Below are positions 50,126 through 58,268 of a stretch of 64,000 nucleotides of DNA, piece by piece. Numbering within the stretch: position 1 is the first letter of the stretch; every line of letters starts with the position of its first letter. The position numbers were made by a program, and so were the translations under genes. Source of the stretch: Flavobacterium sp. KACC 22763 (GTDB lineage: Bacteria > Bacteroidota > Bacteroidia > Flavobacteriales > Flavobacteriaceae); assembly GCF_028736155.1 (NCBI RefSeq), contig NZ_CP117879.1:1302001-1366000 (forward strand). The letters are read 5' to 3'. The notes under the pieces were generated by a model. The model did not search any database and was not told the DNA's origin. It saw only the letters and a program-made list of their open reading frames with translations.

Positions 50126-50707
50126 TTACAATTGGTTAGCAGTGCTAAGAAAACGATTATATTCTCGAATTTTATTCTTTAACCTTTCTGCTAAATAGAT
50201 ATTTCCATCTTTAAGTTCATTATGTATAATTTCGGCTTCTTCAATATATTTTAACTTTTTCTCGTCATTCCAATAATATGGAGGTTCGTATAAATTGCAT
50301 ATTCTGTCGGCCATTTTCACAGCCCAGACTTCTATTGGCTGTTTTTTAATTCTGTTTAAACTATCGCGCATTTTTTCAAATGAATCCTCAATTTCTTCAT
50401 TCTTGGTTAATGCCAAAACCCCAGATGCAACTTGAGAACCAAACAAATCGACAACTTTTTCATAAGTAAATGCCGTGTCTTCGATAGTATCATGAAGCAT
50501 AGCACATTTTACAGCCAAATCGGCATTCATATTTTCTGTTAATTGCACGGCATTTAAAACTTCAAAAACAACACTTCCGATATGATTGATGTATTCAACT
50601 CTTTCGCCTTCATCACTCCCACCGTATTTTTGTCCGTCATGAAGTTTTGAGACCAATTGCCAAGTGTTTTGAATTTCGTCTATTGACCAATCTTTTTGCT
50701 GTTTCAT
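50126..50707 (-). CDS. HD-domain hydrolase, RelA/SpoT (MESH1)-like
   Basis: The ATG at 50707 (MKQQKDWSIDEI) is preferred over the 22-residue longer frame, giving 193 residues. HD motifs: VSKLHDGQKYGGSDEGERVE, CAMLHDTIEDTAFTYEKVVD (the HD pair) and VWAVKMADRICNLYEPPYYW (the later Asp). Like small alarmone hydrolases it probably removes pyrophosphate from (p)ppGpp or hydrolyses other nucleotides. No synthetase domain is present. Monocistronic. Confidence 0.88.
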   Translation of the reverse strand: MKQQKDWSIDEIQNTWQLVSKLHDGQKYGGSDEGERVEYINHIGSVVFEVLNAVQLTENMNADLAVKCAMLHDTIEDTAFTYEKVVDLFGSQVASGVLALTKNEEIEDSFEKMRDSLNRIKKQPIEVWAVKMADRICNLYEPPYYWNDEKKLKYIEEAEIIHNELKDGNIYLAERLKNKIREYNRFLSTANQL

Positions 50708-50844
50708 CTTTGTGTTTTTATTTTTAGATTGAACGTAATTTAGAACTTTTTCTACAGATTTGCAACAATTCAATAGCTAGCCCATTATTTTAAATTGTTG
50801 GAATGATTGTATATTAGCCTAAAATAAATACTGAATCGTTTGAA

Positions 50845-51408
50845 ATGACATCAATAATAGAATATTTTGAAAAGCTAGGCTTTCCAGAACATACTTTAGC
50901 TGAATTTTTAAGCTGTATAAAAACAAGACAATTCTCGGCAAATGAGCTGATTCTTGCTCAAGGTCAATCTGAAAATTATTTGTCTTTTATAGACGTAGGA
51001 GTTGTCAGATATTATGTTGTTGCAAACGATAAAGAAATTACTTTTGATTTTGCTTTCAAAAATTCCTTTTATTGTGCATACGATTCTTTCTACAACAGAA
51101 CAGCAACCAATGTGTATATCCAGGCATTAACAGATTGTCAATTATTTTCTATATCATACGAAAATTTACAGCGTCTTTACGAAAAATGTGAAACAGCAAA
51201 GAAACTCGGACGCATTGCAACTGAATATCTGCTTGATAAGAAAGTAAAAAGAGAATTAAATCTTCTGACCAAAACACCGCAAGAAAGATATGAAAGATTG
51301 CTATTTGAACAGCCTAAATACATTCAGCAGATTCCGCTAAAATATCTTGCTTCTTATATTGGAGTCGTACCAGAAACCTTAAGCAGGATTAGAAAACGCA
51401 TTTCTTGA
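50845..51408 (+). CDS. Crp/Fnr-family transcription regulator (second)
   Basis: 187 residues: cNMP-binding-like beta roll (FSANELILAQGQSENYLSFI; VVRYYVVANDKEITFDFAFK) and C-terminal winged helix (YERLLFEQPKYIQQIPLKYL, ASYIGVVPETLSRIRKRIS). No [4Fe-4S] Cys set of Fnr. It lies 74 bases upstream of the MBL-fold gene and probably controls it. No clear CRP palindrome was found in the gap. Confidence 0.9.
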   Translation: MTSIIEYFEKLGFPEHTLAEFLSCIKTRQFSANELILAQGQSENYLSFIDVGVVRYYVVANDKEITFDFAFKNSFYCAYDSFYNRTATNVYIQALTDCQLFSISYENLQRLYEKCETAKKLGRIATEYLLDKKVKRELNLLTKTPQERYERLLFEQPKYIQQIPLKYLASYIGVVPETLSRIRKRIS

Positions 51409-51482
51409 CCAAAGTCAATTTGAAGATCATTTATTAAACTCAGATTTGTATGAACATTTTAACAATTTAAAATCAAGTACAA

Positions 51483-52283
51483 ATGAAAGTTACAATTACA
51501 CATATCGACACGGCTTGCGTGCTGATAAACATAAATGGATTTAAAATTTTGACAGATCCTACTTTAGACAAAAAAGACGGATTTTTTCCTCAATATGTCA
51601 GCAGTCCGATGGCATTTTCAAAAAAATATTGTAATCCTTCCCTATCTATTGAAGAAATTGGAAAAATAGATTTAGTTTTATTAAGTCATGATCATCACAG
51701 TGATAATTTAGATAAAAAAGGGCGTAATTTTATTCAAACCGTTCCTATTGTTCTTTCAACAAAAGATGCTGTAAAACGTTTAAAAAACACCAATACAATA
51801 GGACTTGACAACTGGCAGGAATATAATGTTGCAACTGAAAAAGTAAAAAATCTAAAAATTACAGCAATACCAGCTCAGCATACCAATATTAAAAGATTAA
51901 ACAGAGTTATGGGTAAGGTTATTGGTTTTGCATTAGAATGGGAAGCCCAGCAAAACGGCTGTTTATATATCTCAGGAGATACTGTTCTTTTTGAAGGACT
52001 ACATGAACTGAAGCAAAAGAAAAAAGTAGACATAGCCATTTTGCATTTAGGAGCTGGTGCATTTCCTTATTTAAAAAGAAATTTACGAGTGACAATGAAT
52101 GGCACAGAAGCAATTGCAACAACTCAACTTTTAAAACCGAGCGTTGTAATTCCGATACATTATGAAGGTTGGTGGCATTTTAAACAGTCTGCAAAATCAT
52201 TAAAAAGTGAAATTGAAAAATCTGAGGTAAAAGAGAAATTTTTGTGGTTGGAAAGTGGTGTTGAAAAAGTTCTAGTGAAATAA
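51483..52283 (+). CDS. MBL-fold metallo-hydrolase (UlaG-like)
   Basis: 266 residues. Metal motif LLSHDHHSDNLDKKG (H-x-H-x-D-N variant), AIPAQHTN, ISGDTVLFEG and a final His in VIPIHYEGWWHF. The tail is close to UlaG/L-ascorbate-6-phosphate lactonase-like members. Cytoplasmic zinc-dependent hydrolase; substrate unknown. Follows the Crp/Fnr gene in the same direction. Confidence 0.9.
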   Translation: MKVTITHIDTACVLININGFKILTDPTLDKKDGFFPQYVSSPMAFSKKYCNPSLSIEEIGKIDLVLLSHDHHSDNLDKKGRNFIQTVPIVLSTKDAVKRLKNTNTIGLDNWQEYNVATEKVKNLKITAIPAQHTNIKRLNRVMGKVIGFALEWEAQQNGCLYISGDTVLFEGLHELKQKKKVDIAILHLGAGAFPYLKRNLRVTMNGTEAIATTQLLKPSVVIPIHYEGWWHFKQSAKSLKSEIEKSEVKEKFLWLESGVEKVLVK

Positions 52284-52379
52284 AATCCTCATTTAATACT
52301 GTCTTAATAATTCTAATAACCGAAAACAAGAAGTGACTGGGTTTTAATTATATTAGCATAGTAAAAAGAAAGTAAAGCA

Positions 52380-52883
52380 ATGGCTGAAACTATTATTGAA
52401 AATTTAAAAATTCTATCAGAGAAGTTCAAACACAATTTTGATGTATTCTCAAACTCAGTCATTTTTGTAAATGAAGTAAATAAAATTAGAATTGAGAAAG
52501 AAGATGATGCTAGTTGTAAAGTGACATATAATTTACATTTCAACGAAAAAACACTTTTAGTATCAGAAGAAGCACTTTATCATTTCTGTTTAGATCTCTT
52601 TAATAGGCAAAATGACAATATTGAAGTGCTTCTTAGTGTATGTAAACCAATTGAAATTAATGAATGGTTTAAAATTGAAGAAGCTGAATCTTTACATATT
52701 ATTACTAGTATTCAAAAAGAATTGGAATACAATTGTAAATTAAAGTACCTGTTTTTGGAAAGTGACCGATTTGAGACGAATTACTTTAATGGTTTATTAA
52801 TAATAGAAGATAAACAGAAAGAGTATTTGTCTAATATATTTAATTTTAGAAACAGCTTAGCAAGAAAAGTAAAAAGCCTATAA
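52380..52883 (+). CDS. hypothetical protein, 167 aa
   Basis: 167 residues, helical and charged (MAETIIENLKILSEKFKHNF; FSNSVIFVNEVNKIRIEKED; FNRQNDNIEVLLSVCKPIEI). No signal peptide, membrane helix or known motif. Probably real: it has its own terminator overlapping its last codons, shared with tRNA-Tyr on the other strand. Unknown function. Confidence 0.6.
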   Translation: MAETIIENLKILSEKFKHNFDVFSNSVIFVNEVNKIRIEKEDDASCKVTYNLHFNEKTLLVSEEALYHFCLDLFNRQNDNIEVLLSVCKPIEINEWFKIEEAESLHIITSIQKELEYNCKLKYLFLESDRFETNYFNGLLIIEDKQKEYLSNIFNFRNSLARKVKSL

Positions 52884-52904
52884 ATCCAAAGATCTATAGG
52901 CTTT
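52871..52904. terminator. bidirectional terminator between the 167-aa gene and tRNA-Tyr
   Basis: AAAGCCTATA (52873-52882) pairs with TATAGGCTTT (52895-52904), loop 12, with A- and T-rich flanks on both sides. Confidence 0.85.
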
Positions 52905-52913
52905 ATTTTTTTG

Positions 52914-52994
52914 TGGGGAGAGCAGGATTCGAACCTGCGAAGTTCACACAGCAGATTTACAGTCTGCCCTCGTTGGCCGCTTGAGTATCTCCCC
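52914..52994 (-). tRNA. tRNA-Tyr (anticodon GTA)
   Basis: On the minus strand: acceptor GGGGAGA...TCTCCCC, D arm ACTCAAGCGGCCAACGAG, anticodon loop CTGTAAA giving GTA, a long variable arm (TGCTGTGTGAACTTCGC), T arm GCAGGTTCGAATCCTGC. The 81 bases and long variable arm fit a class II tRNA-Tyr. CCA is not fully encoded. Confidence 0.95.
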
Positions 52995-53036
52995 AAAAAC
53001 TGAGTGTAAATTTTAATTTATTACATTCAGGAAATT

Positions 53037-53066
53037 CAAAAAAAAAAATCCTTAATTGCTTAAGGA
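53037..53066 (-). terminator. terminator after the first tRNA-Val
   Basis: On the minus strand TCCTTAA-GCAA-TTAAGGA followed by a long U-run (plus-strand A-run 53037-53048). It lies immediately past tRNA-Val and upstream of tRNA-Tyr, so the tRNAs may be transcribed separately. Confidence 0.85.
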
Positions 53067-53072
53067 GTTTTG

Positions 53073-53147
53073 TGGGCGATGAGGGGTTCGAACCCCCGAC
53101 CCCCTCGGTGTAAACGAGGTGCTCTGAACCAGCTGAGCTAATCGCCC
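53073..53147 (-). tRNA. tRNA-Val (anticodon TAC), copy 1
   Basis: On the minus strand: GGGCGAT acceptor, TAGCTCAGCTGGTTCAGAGC D arm, CCTCGTTTACACCGAGG anticodon arm (TAC), TCGGGGGTTCGAACCCC T arm, ATCGCCC. Identical in sequence to copy 2. Confidence 0.95.
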
Positions 53148-53184
53148 TATTTTATTAGGTTACTATCGTTTCTGATAGCGAGTG

Positions 53185-53214
53185 CAAATATACATCTAGA
53201 TTTTATATTTGCAA
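53185..53214 (-). promoter_or_regulatory. promoter of tRNA-Val copy 1
   Basis: On the minus strand TTGC (53214-53211), 18 bases, TATATTTG (53192-53185). A perfect -7 box and a near-consensus -33 box, about 38 bases before the tRNA. Confidence 0.75.
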
Positions 53215-53238
53215 GTGTTTTTTTTTATAAAAAATTTG

Positions 53239-53313
53239 TGGGCGATGAGGGGTTCGAACCCCCGACCCCCTCGGTGTAAACGAGGTGCTCTGAACCAGCT
53301 GAGCTAATCGCCC
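53239..53313 (-). tRNA. tRNA-Val (anticodon TAC), copy 2
   Basis: Same 75-base sequence as copy 1, 166 bases away. The 5' flanks (promoter region) are also alike, so the unit arose by tandem duplication of tRNA plus promoter. Confidence 0.95.
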
Positions 53314-53350
53314 TATTTTACTAGGTTGCTATCGTTTGTGATTGCGAGTG

Positions 53351-53380
53351 CAAATATACAGCTAGATTTTGCATTTGCAA
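53351..53380 (-). promoter_or_regulatory. promoter of tRNA-Val copy 2
   Basis: On the minus strand TTGC (53380-53377), 18 bases, TATATTTG (53358-53351), the same as the promoter of copy 1, as expected for a duplicated unit. Confidence 0.75.
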
Positions 53381-53542
53381 GCCTTTTCAATAAAAAAAAT
53401 GAAATATTTTTTACTTTGTTGTTTATCAAACTTCTAAAACTTAATTAAAAAGTTTGAACTCTCAACAGATCTTTGTTTTTACTAATTTGTTTCTTTCCGA
53501 TGGTTATTATCTCATCATATCTAATGAATTCAAGAAAAAACA

Positions 53543-54532
53543 TTATAGATATTCAGAAATATCAATCCAAGCAATACAGCTATGAGTATATCCAGAAGGT
53601 ACCGCGCTAAAAATGAGGCGTCTGCCATCAGGAAAAAATTTAGGATGCTGTGAATTGAGATTTCCGGTTGGATCCGTCAGACAAATAGAACCATTTTCAG
53701 GCTTATTAAAATTATACAGATAGAGAGCGTAACAGCCATCTCGATTACTCTCAAAAGCAATATAGTTTCCGTCTGGGGAAACGGCAGGCGCTCGTCCTTG
53801 AAAAGATTTATCGAAAGAAATTAAATTTGCTGAACTTTCCATGGGTACAGATACAAATCCTTCTTCTGTTTCAATATTAATAAAAATATAGTTTTTATTC
53901 TGATTATAATTGGGATCGTCTACAAAGGGTGGCTGTCCAGCAAATGCTATTGATGTTGCATTGTTTGGGGAAACCGCAGGCATACCACCAAACATTTTAT
54001 TGCCATTGGTGTCTATACCGTTCATATTATCGATGATAATAGTTCCGTTAAGATCAAATAATGTACTCATGGGTTGTGTAGGCTGCTTTAGATTCATGAC
54101 AACTAAACCTTCAAATGGCAGATTAATGTCCCATTGCGGATAAATACAGTCATTTGTATTTTCAATCTGTTTTAGGTTATTTCCATTAGCATCAACTGTC
54201 CAAACAGATATTTTGTTTTCATATGCTAAATTTAAAGCTATATTATCACCAGTCCAAGCAGGTCTAGTTTGTTGAAGAGAATCGCAATCGCTAAGAAAAA
54301 GATGTGGAGAAGGCATATTTAAATCATCAACAATAAAAAGTTTGGTGTCCAACGTTCTCATTTCAGGATTGCATGAGGTTCGTTCAAACACTATAGCATT
54401 ACCGTCTGGGCCAATTGCTGGACGATAATCATTATAAAAGTTATTTATACTTCCCTTAAATGTAATCCAGTTTGGTTTCAGATAATTGCCCATAATTTGA
54501 TTCGTTTTATAGATTAAATAATCAGCTTCCAT
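53543..54532 (-). CDS. TolB-like PD40 beta-propeller protein
   Basis: 329 residues of PD40/WD40-like repeats. Repeat signatures include YRPAIGPDGNAIVFERTSCN, AVSPNNATSIAFAGQPPFVD, APAVSPDGNYIAFESNRDGC and HPKFFPDGRRLIFSAVPSGY. No signal peptide is apparent at the N-terminus, unlike periplasmic TolB. A PD40 propeller without export may be an intracellular scaffold or a secreted protein of unknown route. Monocistronic. Confidence 0.82.
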   Translation of the reverse strand: MEADYLIYKTNQIMGNYLKPNWITFKGSINNFYNDYRPAIGPDGNAIVFERTSCNPEMRTLDTKLFIVDDLNMPSPHLFLSDCDSLQQTRPAWTGDNIALNLAYENKISVWTVDANGNNLKQIENTNDCIYPQWDINLPFEGLVVMNLKQPTQPMSTLFDLNGTIIIDNMNGIDTNGNKMFGGMPAVSPNNATSIAFAGQPPFVDDPNYNQNKNYIFINIETEEGFVSVPMESSANLISFDKSFQGRAPAVSPDGNYIAFESNRDGCYALYLYNFNKPENGSICLTDPTGNLNSQHPKFFPDGRRLIFSAVPSGYTHSCIAWIDISEYL

Positions 54533-54869
54533 TCTGATTATTGCTTAAAGTTTTCCAGTTGACTGAATGAAAGTTATAGAATTTATAAAATAGAAATGCT
54601 TTCTACGAACTATTATATTTGAGATTAGGCTAATACAGTTTTAAAAGAAAAGTTATAAAGCACTCAAAACTAGCGTTTTTTTAATCTAAAACTATGCGTA
54701 AATATACTTGATTTTAATAAACACAGGCAAAAGCATGCGGTTAGATTTTACATCTGTAAGCCTTAGAAAAACAAGCATACTTTTCGAGCCTGATAAAATA
54801 AAGCTCTTTTACTCTTTTCTTATAATTTCGTTAAAAAGTCAAATTGAGAGCTCTAATTCTTAATATTCC
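54533..54869. other. divergent gap (~390 bases with promoter) with a tRNA-flank-like remnant
   Basis: AT-rich gap between the PD40 gene and the ABC exporter. It contains TTAGATTTTACATCTGTAAG and following CCTT (about 54741-54764), which matches the tRNA-Val 5' flank (CTAGATTTTGCATTTGCAAG, about 53363-53382) at most positions. I see no gene in it. Confidence 0.5.
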
Positions 54870-54900
54870 TTTGTAGTAATTCGACTTAGTCATACATTTG
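54870..54900 (+). promoter_or_regulatory. consensus promoter of the ABC exporter
   Basis: TTTG (54870-54873), 19 bases, TACATTTG (54893-54900): a perfect match of both Bacteroidetes boxes and spacing, 24 bases before the ATG. Confidence 0.85.
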
Positions 54901-54924
54901 TATACCTAAAAACAATAAACTCAA

Positions 54925-56709
54925 ATGGCACGATTTAAAGAAAATGATTTACCAAAATCAAAAATAACGGCTACTTCACTAAATAAAGCAAAAACAATTT
55001 TCACATACGCAGGACATCATAAATGGAAATTCTTCATTGGTTTGATTTTTCTTTTACTAACTGGTGCCACTGCCCTAGCCTTTCCTAAATTAATGGGAAT
55101 GCTGGTAGATTGCGTTAAAAACAAAAACAGCGACGAAGCCAATCAAATTGCATTTGGATTGGTTGTAATTCTGTTTTTACAATCTTTCTTTTCATTTTTC
55201 AGACTTTCATTGTTTGTAAACTTTACAGAAAACACATTAGCAAACCTGCGTTTGGCATTGTATACCAATCTGGTTAAGCTGCCAATGACTTTTTTTTCTC
55301 AAAAAAGAGTTGGTGAATTAAACAGTAGAATAAGTGCTGACATTACTCAGATTCAAGACACATTAACAACGACAATTGCTGAGTTTTTACGTCAGTTTAT
55401 CCTAATTATTGGCGGAGTTATTCTTTTGGCGACAGAAAGCTTCAAATTGACATTATTAATGCTTTCTGTAGTTCCGTTAGTGGCAATTGCGGCTGTTGTT
55501 TTTGGAAGATTTATTAGAAAATACTCAAAAAAAGTACAAGATCAGGTTGCTGAAAGTCAGGTTATTGTTGAAGAGACCATGCAAGGTATTAGTATTGTAA
55601 AAGCTTTTGCTAATGAATGGTATGAAATTGCACGTTATAAAGGTAAAATTAGCGAAGTGGTAAAACTGGCTATTAAGGGCGGTAAATATCGCGGTTACTT
55701 TGCTTCGTTTATTATTTTCTGTCTATTTGGTGCAATCGTAGCTGTTGTTTGGTATGGAGTCCGCTTAAGCATTGCTGGTGAAATGAGCGTTGGACAATTA
55801 ATTTCATTCGTATTATACTCTACTTTTGTTGGGGCTTCTTTTGGAGGAATTGCCGAATTATATGCACAGATTCAGAAAGCAATTGGTGCGACAGAACGTG
55901 TTTTTGAATTATTAGACGAAAGTCCAGAGAAAATCAACTCAGATTCAAGTCAAAATCAAGAAAAAATAAAAGGAAATGTTACTTTCAAAAATGTAGCATT
56001 TAGCTATCCTACGCGTCAAGAAATCCAAGTTTTGAAAGATGTTAACTTTTCGGCAGAATTTGGTCAGAAAATTGCAATTGTGGGCCCTAGCGGAGCGGGA
56101 AAATCGACTATCTCTTCTCTTCTGCTTCGTTTTTACGATATTACTTCTGGAGAAATTACTGTTGACGGAAAAAACATCTACGACTATGACTTAGAAAACC
56201 TTCGCGGAAATATGAGTATTGTACCTCAGGATGTAATTCTGTTTGGAGGAACAATTAGAGAAAACATCGCATACGGAAAACCAGATGCAACAGACGAAGA
56301 AATCATTCAAGCTGCAAAACAAGCCAATGCATTTAATTTTGTAGATGGTTTCCCTGAAAAATTCGAAACTTTGGTTGGAGAACGTGGTGTTAAACTTTCT
56401 GGAGGTCAGCGTCAGCGTATTGCAATTGCGAGAGCATTGCTTAAAAACCCAAGTATTTTGATTTTAGATGAAGCTACATCATCTTTAGATAGCGAAAGCG
56501 AAAAATTGGTACAAGAAGCTTTAGAAGTGTTAATGGAAGGAAGAACAAGCATTATTATTGCGCACCGTCTTTCAACCATTAGAAATGCAGATAAAATCCT
56601 AGTTTTGGATAACGGAAAAATTTCTGAAGAAGGCACGCATCAGGAATTAATAAACTTAGAAAACGGAATTTATAAGAATTTAAGCAACTTACAGTTTAGT
56701 AACTCTTAG
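54925..56709 (+). CDS. ABC exporter, fused membrane-ATPase (ABCB/MsbA-like)
   Basis: 594 residues. Six transmembrane helices (about 35-320; FFIGLIFLLLTGATALAFPK, FILIIGGVILLATESF) are followed by the ATPase: Walker A VGPSGAGKSTISS, Q loop VPQDVILFGG, signature LSGGQRQRIAIARA, Walker B SILILDEATSSLDS, H loop IIAHRLSTI. A half-transporter working as a dimer; lipids or drugs are likely substrates. Strong own promoter and terminator. Confidence 0.93.
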   Translation: MARFKENDLPKSKITATSLNKAKTIFTYAGHHKWKFFIGLIFLLLTGATALAFPKLMGMLVDCVKNKNSDEANQIAFGLVVILFLQSFFSFFRLSLFVNFTENTLANLRLALYTNLVKLPMTFFSQKRVGELNSRISADITQIQDTLTTTIAEFLRQFILIIGGVILLATESFKLTLLMLSVVPLVAIAAVVFGRFIRKYSKKVQDQVAESQVIVEETMQGISIVKAFANEWYEIARYKGKISEVVKLAIKGGKYRGYFASFIIFCLFGAIVAVVWYGVRLSIAGEMSVGQLISFVLYSTFVGASFGGIAELYAQIQKAIGATERVFELLDESPEKINSDSSQNQEKIKGNVTFKNVAFSYPTRQEIQVLKDVNFSAEFGQKIAIVGPSGAGKSTISSLLLRFYDITSGEITVDGKNIYDYDLENLRGNMSIVPQDVILFGGTIRENIAYGKPDATDEEIIQAAKQANAFNFVDGFPEKFETLVGERGVKLSGGQRQRIAIARALLKNPSILILDEATSSLDSESEKLVQEALEVLMEGRTSIIIAHRLSTIRNADKILVLDNGKISEEGTHQELINLENGIYKNLSNLQFSNS

Positions 56710-56727
56710 CTAAAAGTTCCAAAAAAT

Positions 56728-56743
56728 AAAATTCCAAATTCCA
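56728..56743. repeat. AAATTCCAAATTCCAA-family arm
   Basis: AAATTCCAAATTCCAA occurs just before the terminator following the ABC exporter, preceded by a partial AAAGTTCCAAAAA. The opposite arm is not clear. Confidence 0.65.
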
Positions 56744-56746
56744 ATA

Positions 56747-56784
56747 AAAAAAACTCCATTTGATAAATCAAATGGAGTTTTTTT
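56747..56784 (+). terminator. terminator after the ABC exporter
   Basis: AAAAAAACTCCATTTGA (56747-56763), loop TAAA, TCAAATGGAGTTTTTTT (56768-56784): perfect 17-bp stem. Confidence 0.95.
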
Positions 56785-56796
56785 ATCTAATATAGC

Positions 56797-56831
56797 AAAC
56801 CCTACAGGTCTTAGAAAAAACTGTAGGGTTT
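56797..56831. other. additional 11-bp hairpin
   Basis: AAACCCTACAG (56797-56807) faces CTGTAGGGTTT (56821-56831). It is one of three successive hairpins in the convergent gap; possibly another palindromic repeat type. Confidence 0.55.
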
Positions 56832-56856
56832 AAATAATACTGACTGATCTCAAACA

Positions 56857-56886
56857 AAAAAGCTTCAATAAAAATTGAAGCTTTTT
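56857..56886 (-). terminator. terminator for proline dehydrogenase
   Basis: AAAAAGCTTCAAT (56857-56869), loop AAAA, ATTGAAGCTTTTT (56874-56886), 52 bases past the minus-strand gene end. Confidence 0.88.
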
Positions 56887-56938
56887 CTATATAAACTGTA
56901 AACTGAATACTCAAAACTGAATACTGAACACTAATAAA

Positions 56939-58108
56939 TTATTTCCCTTTTCTACGTTTACGTTCAGTTTTAATCATAGATAATTCTCGGCTTGTTTGAC
57001 CTGCTACAGAAGTATTTTCTTCAGCACGACGAATCAAGTACGGCATAACATCTTTTACAGGTCCAAATGGCAAGTATTTAGCAACATTATAACCATTTTC
57101 TGCTAAATTGTAACTAATGTTATCACTCATTCCGTACAACTGTCCAAACCAGATTCTAGAATCATTTTTAGCGATTCCTTTCTGCGCCATCATTTCCATT
57201 AATTTATATGAACTCAATTCGTTGTGAGTTCCTGCAAAAATGGCCATTTTATCAAGATGCTCTAACATATATTGTACAGCATTATCATAATTTACATCGG
57301 TAGCTTCTTTAGAAACGCAGATTGGAGAAACATACCCTTTTTCTTCCGCTCTTTTGTTTTCTTTTTCCATGTAAGCACCACGAACCAATTTCATCCCGAT
57401 ATAAAAACCTTCAGTTTTAGCAACTTCATGAAGTTTTTTAAGATAATCTAAACGATCCCAACGGTACATTTGCAAAGTGTTAAAGACAATAGCTTTTTCT
57501 TTATTGTATTTGCGCATCATATCTGTCACCAATTCATCGGCAGCATCTTGCATCCAGCTTTCTTCACCATCAATTAATAAAGCAACATCTTTTTTGTGCG
57601 CTTCACTACATATTTTATCAAAACGAGCCACTACTCTATCCCATTCTGCTTGTTCAGCTGGGTTTAAAGTTTGTTTTTCTCCTAATTTTTCATACAGTTC
57701 AAAACGCCCTAAACCTGTTGGCTTGAAAACGGCAAACGGAATAGCCAAACGCTCTTTAGCAAAATCTACTGTTCTTAAAGTCATTTCTAAAGCTGCGTCA
57801 AACTGCTCTTCTTCTTCCTTTCCTTCAACTGAATAGTCCAGAACAGAAGAAACTCCTTTTGTAAACATTTTGTCTACCACAGTAAGGCAGTCATTTTCGT
57901 TTACACCACCGCAAAAATGGTCAAAAACAGTTGCTCTAATTAATCCTTCTACTGGTAAATGAGCTTTAATTGCAAAATTAGTAACAGCAGTCCCAATTCT
58001 TACTAAAGGCTCGCTGTCAATCATTTTGAAAAGAAAATAAGCTCTATCAAGTTCCGTGTCACTTTTTAGCGAAAATGCAACTTGAGTGTTATCGAATATT
58101 TTTTCCAT
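56939..58108 (-). CDS. putA-like (PRODH): proline dehydrogenase (FAD-dependent)
   Basis: 389 residues, the monofunctional bacterial PRODH with a (beta/alpha)8 barrel. Motifs: FAVFKPTGLGRFELYEKL, DVALLIDGEESWMQDAAD, VFNTLQMYRWDRLDYLKK, GMKLVRGAYMEKENKRAEEK and NGYNVAKYLPFGPVKDVMPY, where YLPFGPV-x(3)-PYLIRRAEEN is the substrate-site helix. Oxidises proline to pyrroline-5-carboxylate, passing electrons to the quinone pool. No P5C dehydrogenase is in the window. Gene symbol not certain. Confidence 0.93.
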   Translation of the reverse strand: MEKIFDNTQVAFSLKSDTELDRAYFLFKMIDSEPLVRIGTAVTNFAIKAHLPVEGLIRATVFDHFCGGVNENDCLTVVDKMFTKGVSSVLDYSVEGKEEEEQFDAALEMTLRTVDFAKERLAIPFAVFKPTGLGRFELYEKLGEKQTLNPAEQAEWDRVVARFDKICSEAHKKDVALLIDGEESWMQDAADELVTDMMRKYNKEKAIVFNTLQMYRWDRLDYLKKLHEVAKTEGFYIGMKLVRGAYMEKENKRAEEKGYVSPICVSKEATDVNYDNAVQYMLEHLDKMAIFAGTHNELSSYKLMEMMAQKGIAKNDSRIWFGQLYGMSDNISYNLAENGYNVAKYLPFGPVKDVMPYLIRRAEENTSVAGQTSRELSMIKTERKRRKGK

Positions 58109-58125
58109 TAAGTTTAGTTTTTGTG

Positions 58126-58156
58126 CAAAGATATAGAGTGTTTTGAATATTATTCA
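58126..58156 (-). promoter_or_regulatory. proline dehydrogenase promoter with palindrome
   Basis: On the minus strand TATCTTTG (58133-58126) is a perfect -7 box about 18 bases before the ATG. A 13-base palindrome TGAATATTATTCA (58144-58156) overlaps the -33 region and could be an operator. Confidence 0.6.
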
Positions 58157-58243
58157 CAAATAGGTATCTAATTTTTAAATTTTATCAATAACTTTAACAA
58201 CTACTTTTTATACTAAAGTAGGATTTTACTTGTTTTATTTGTT

Positions 58244-58251
58244 TACTTTTG
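58244..58251 (+). promoter_or_regulatory. -7 box before the O-antigen-ligase gene
   Basis: TACTTTTG matches TAnnTTTG, 17 bases before the ATG; no clear TTTG at the proper -33 spacing. Confidence 0.5.
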
Positions 58252-58268
58252 CAAAAAGTTAAAAAGAC

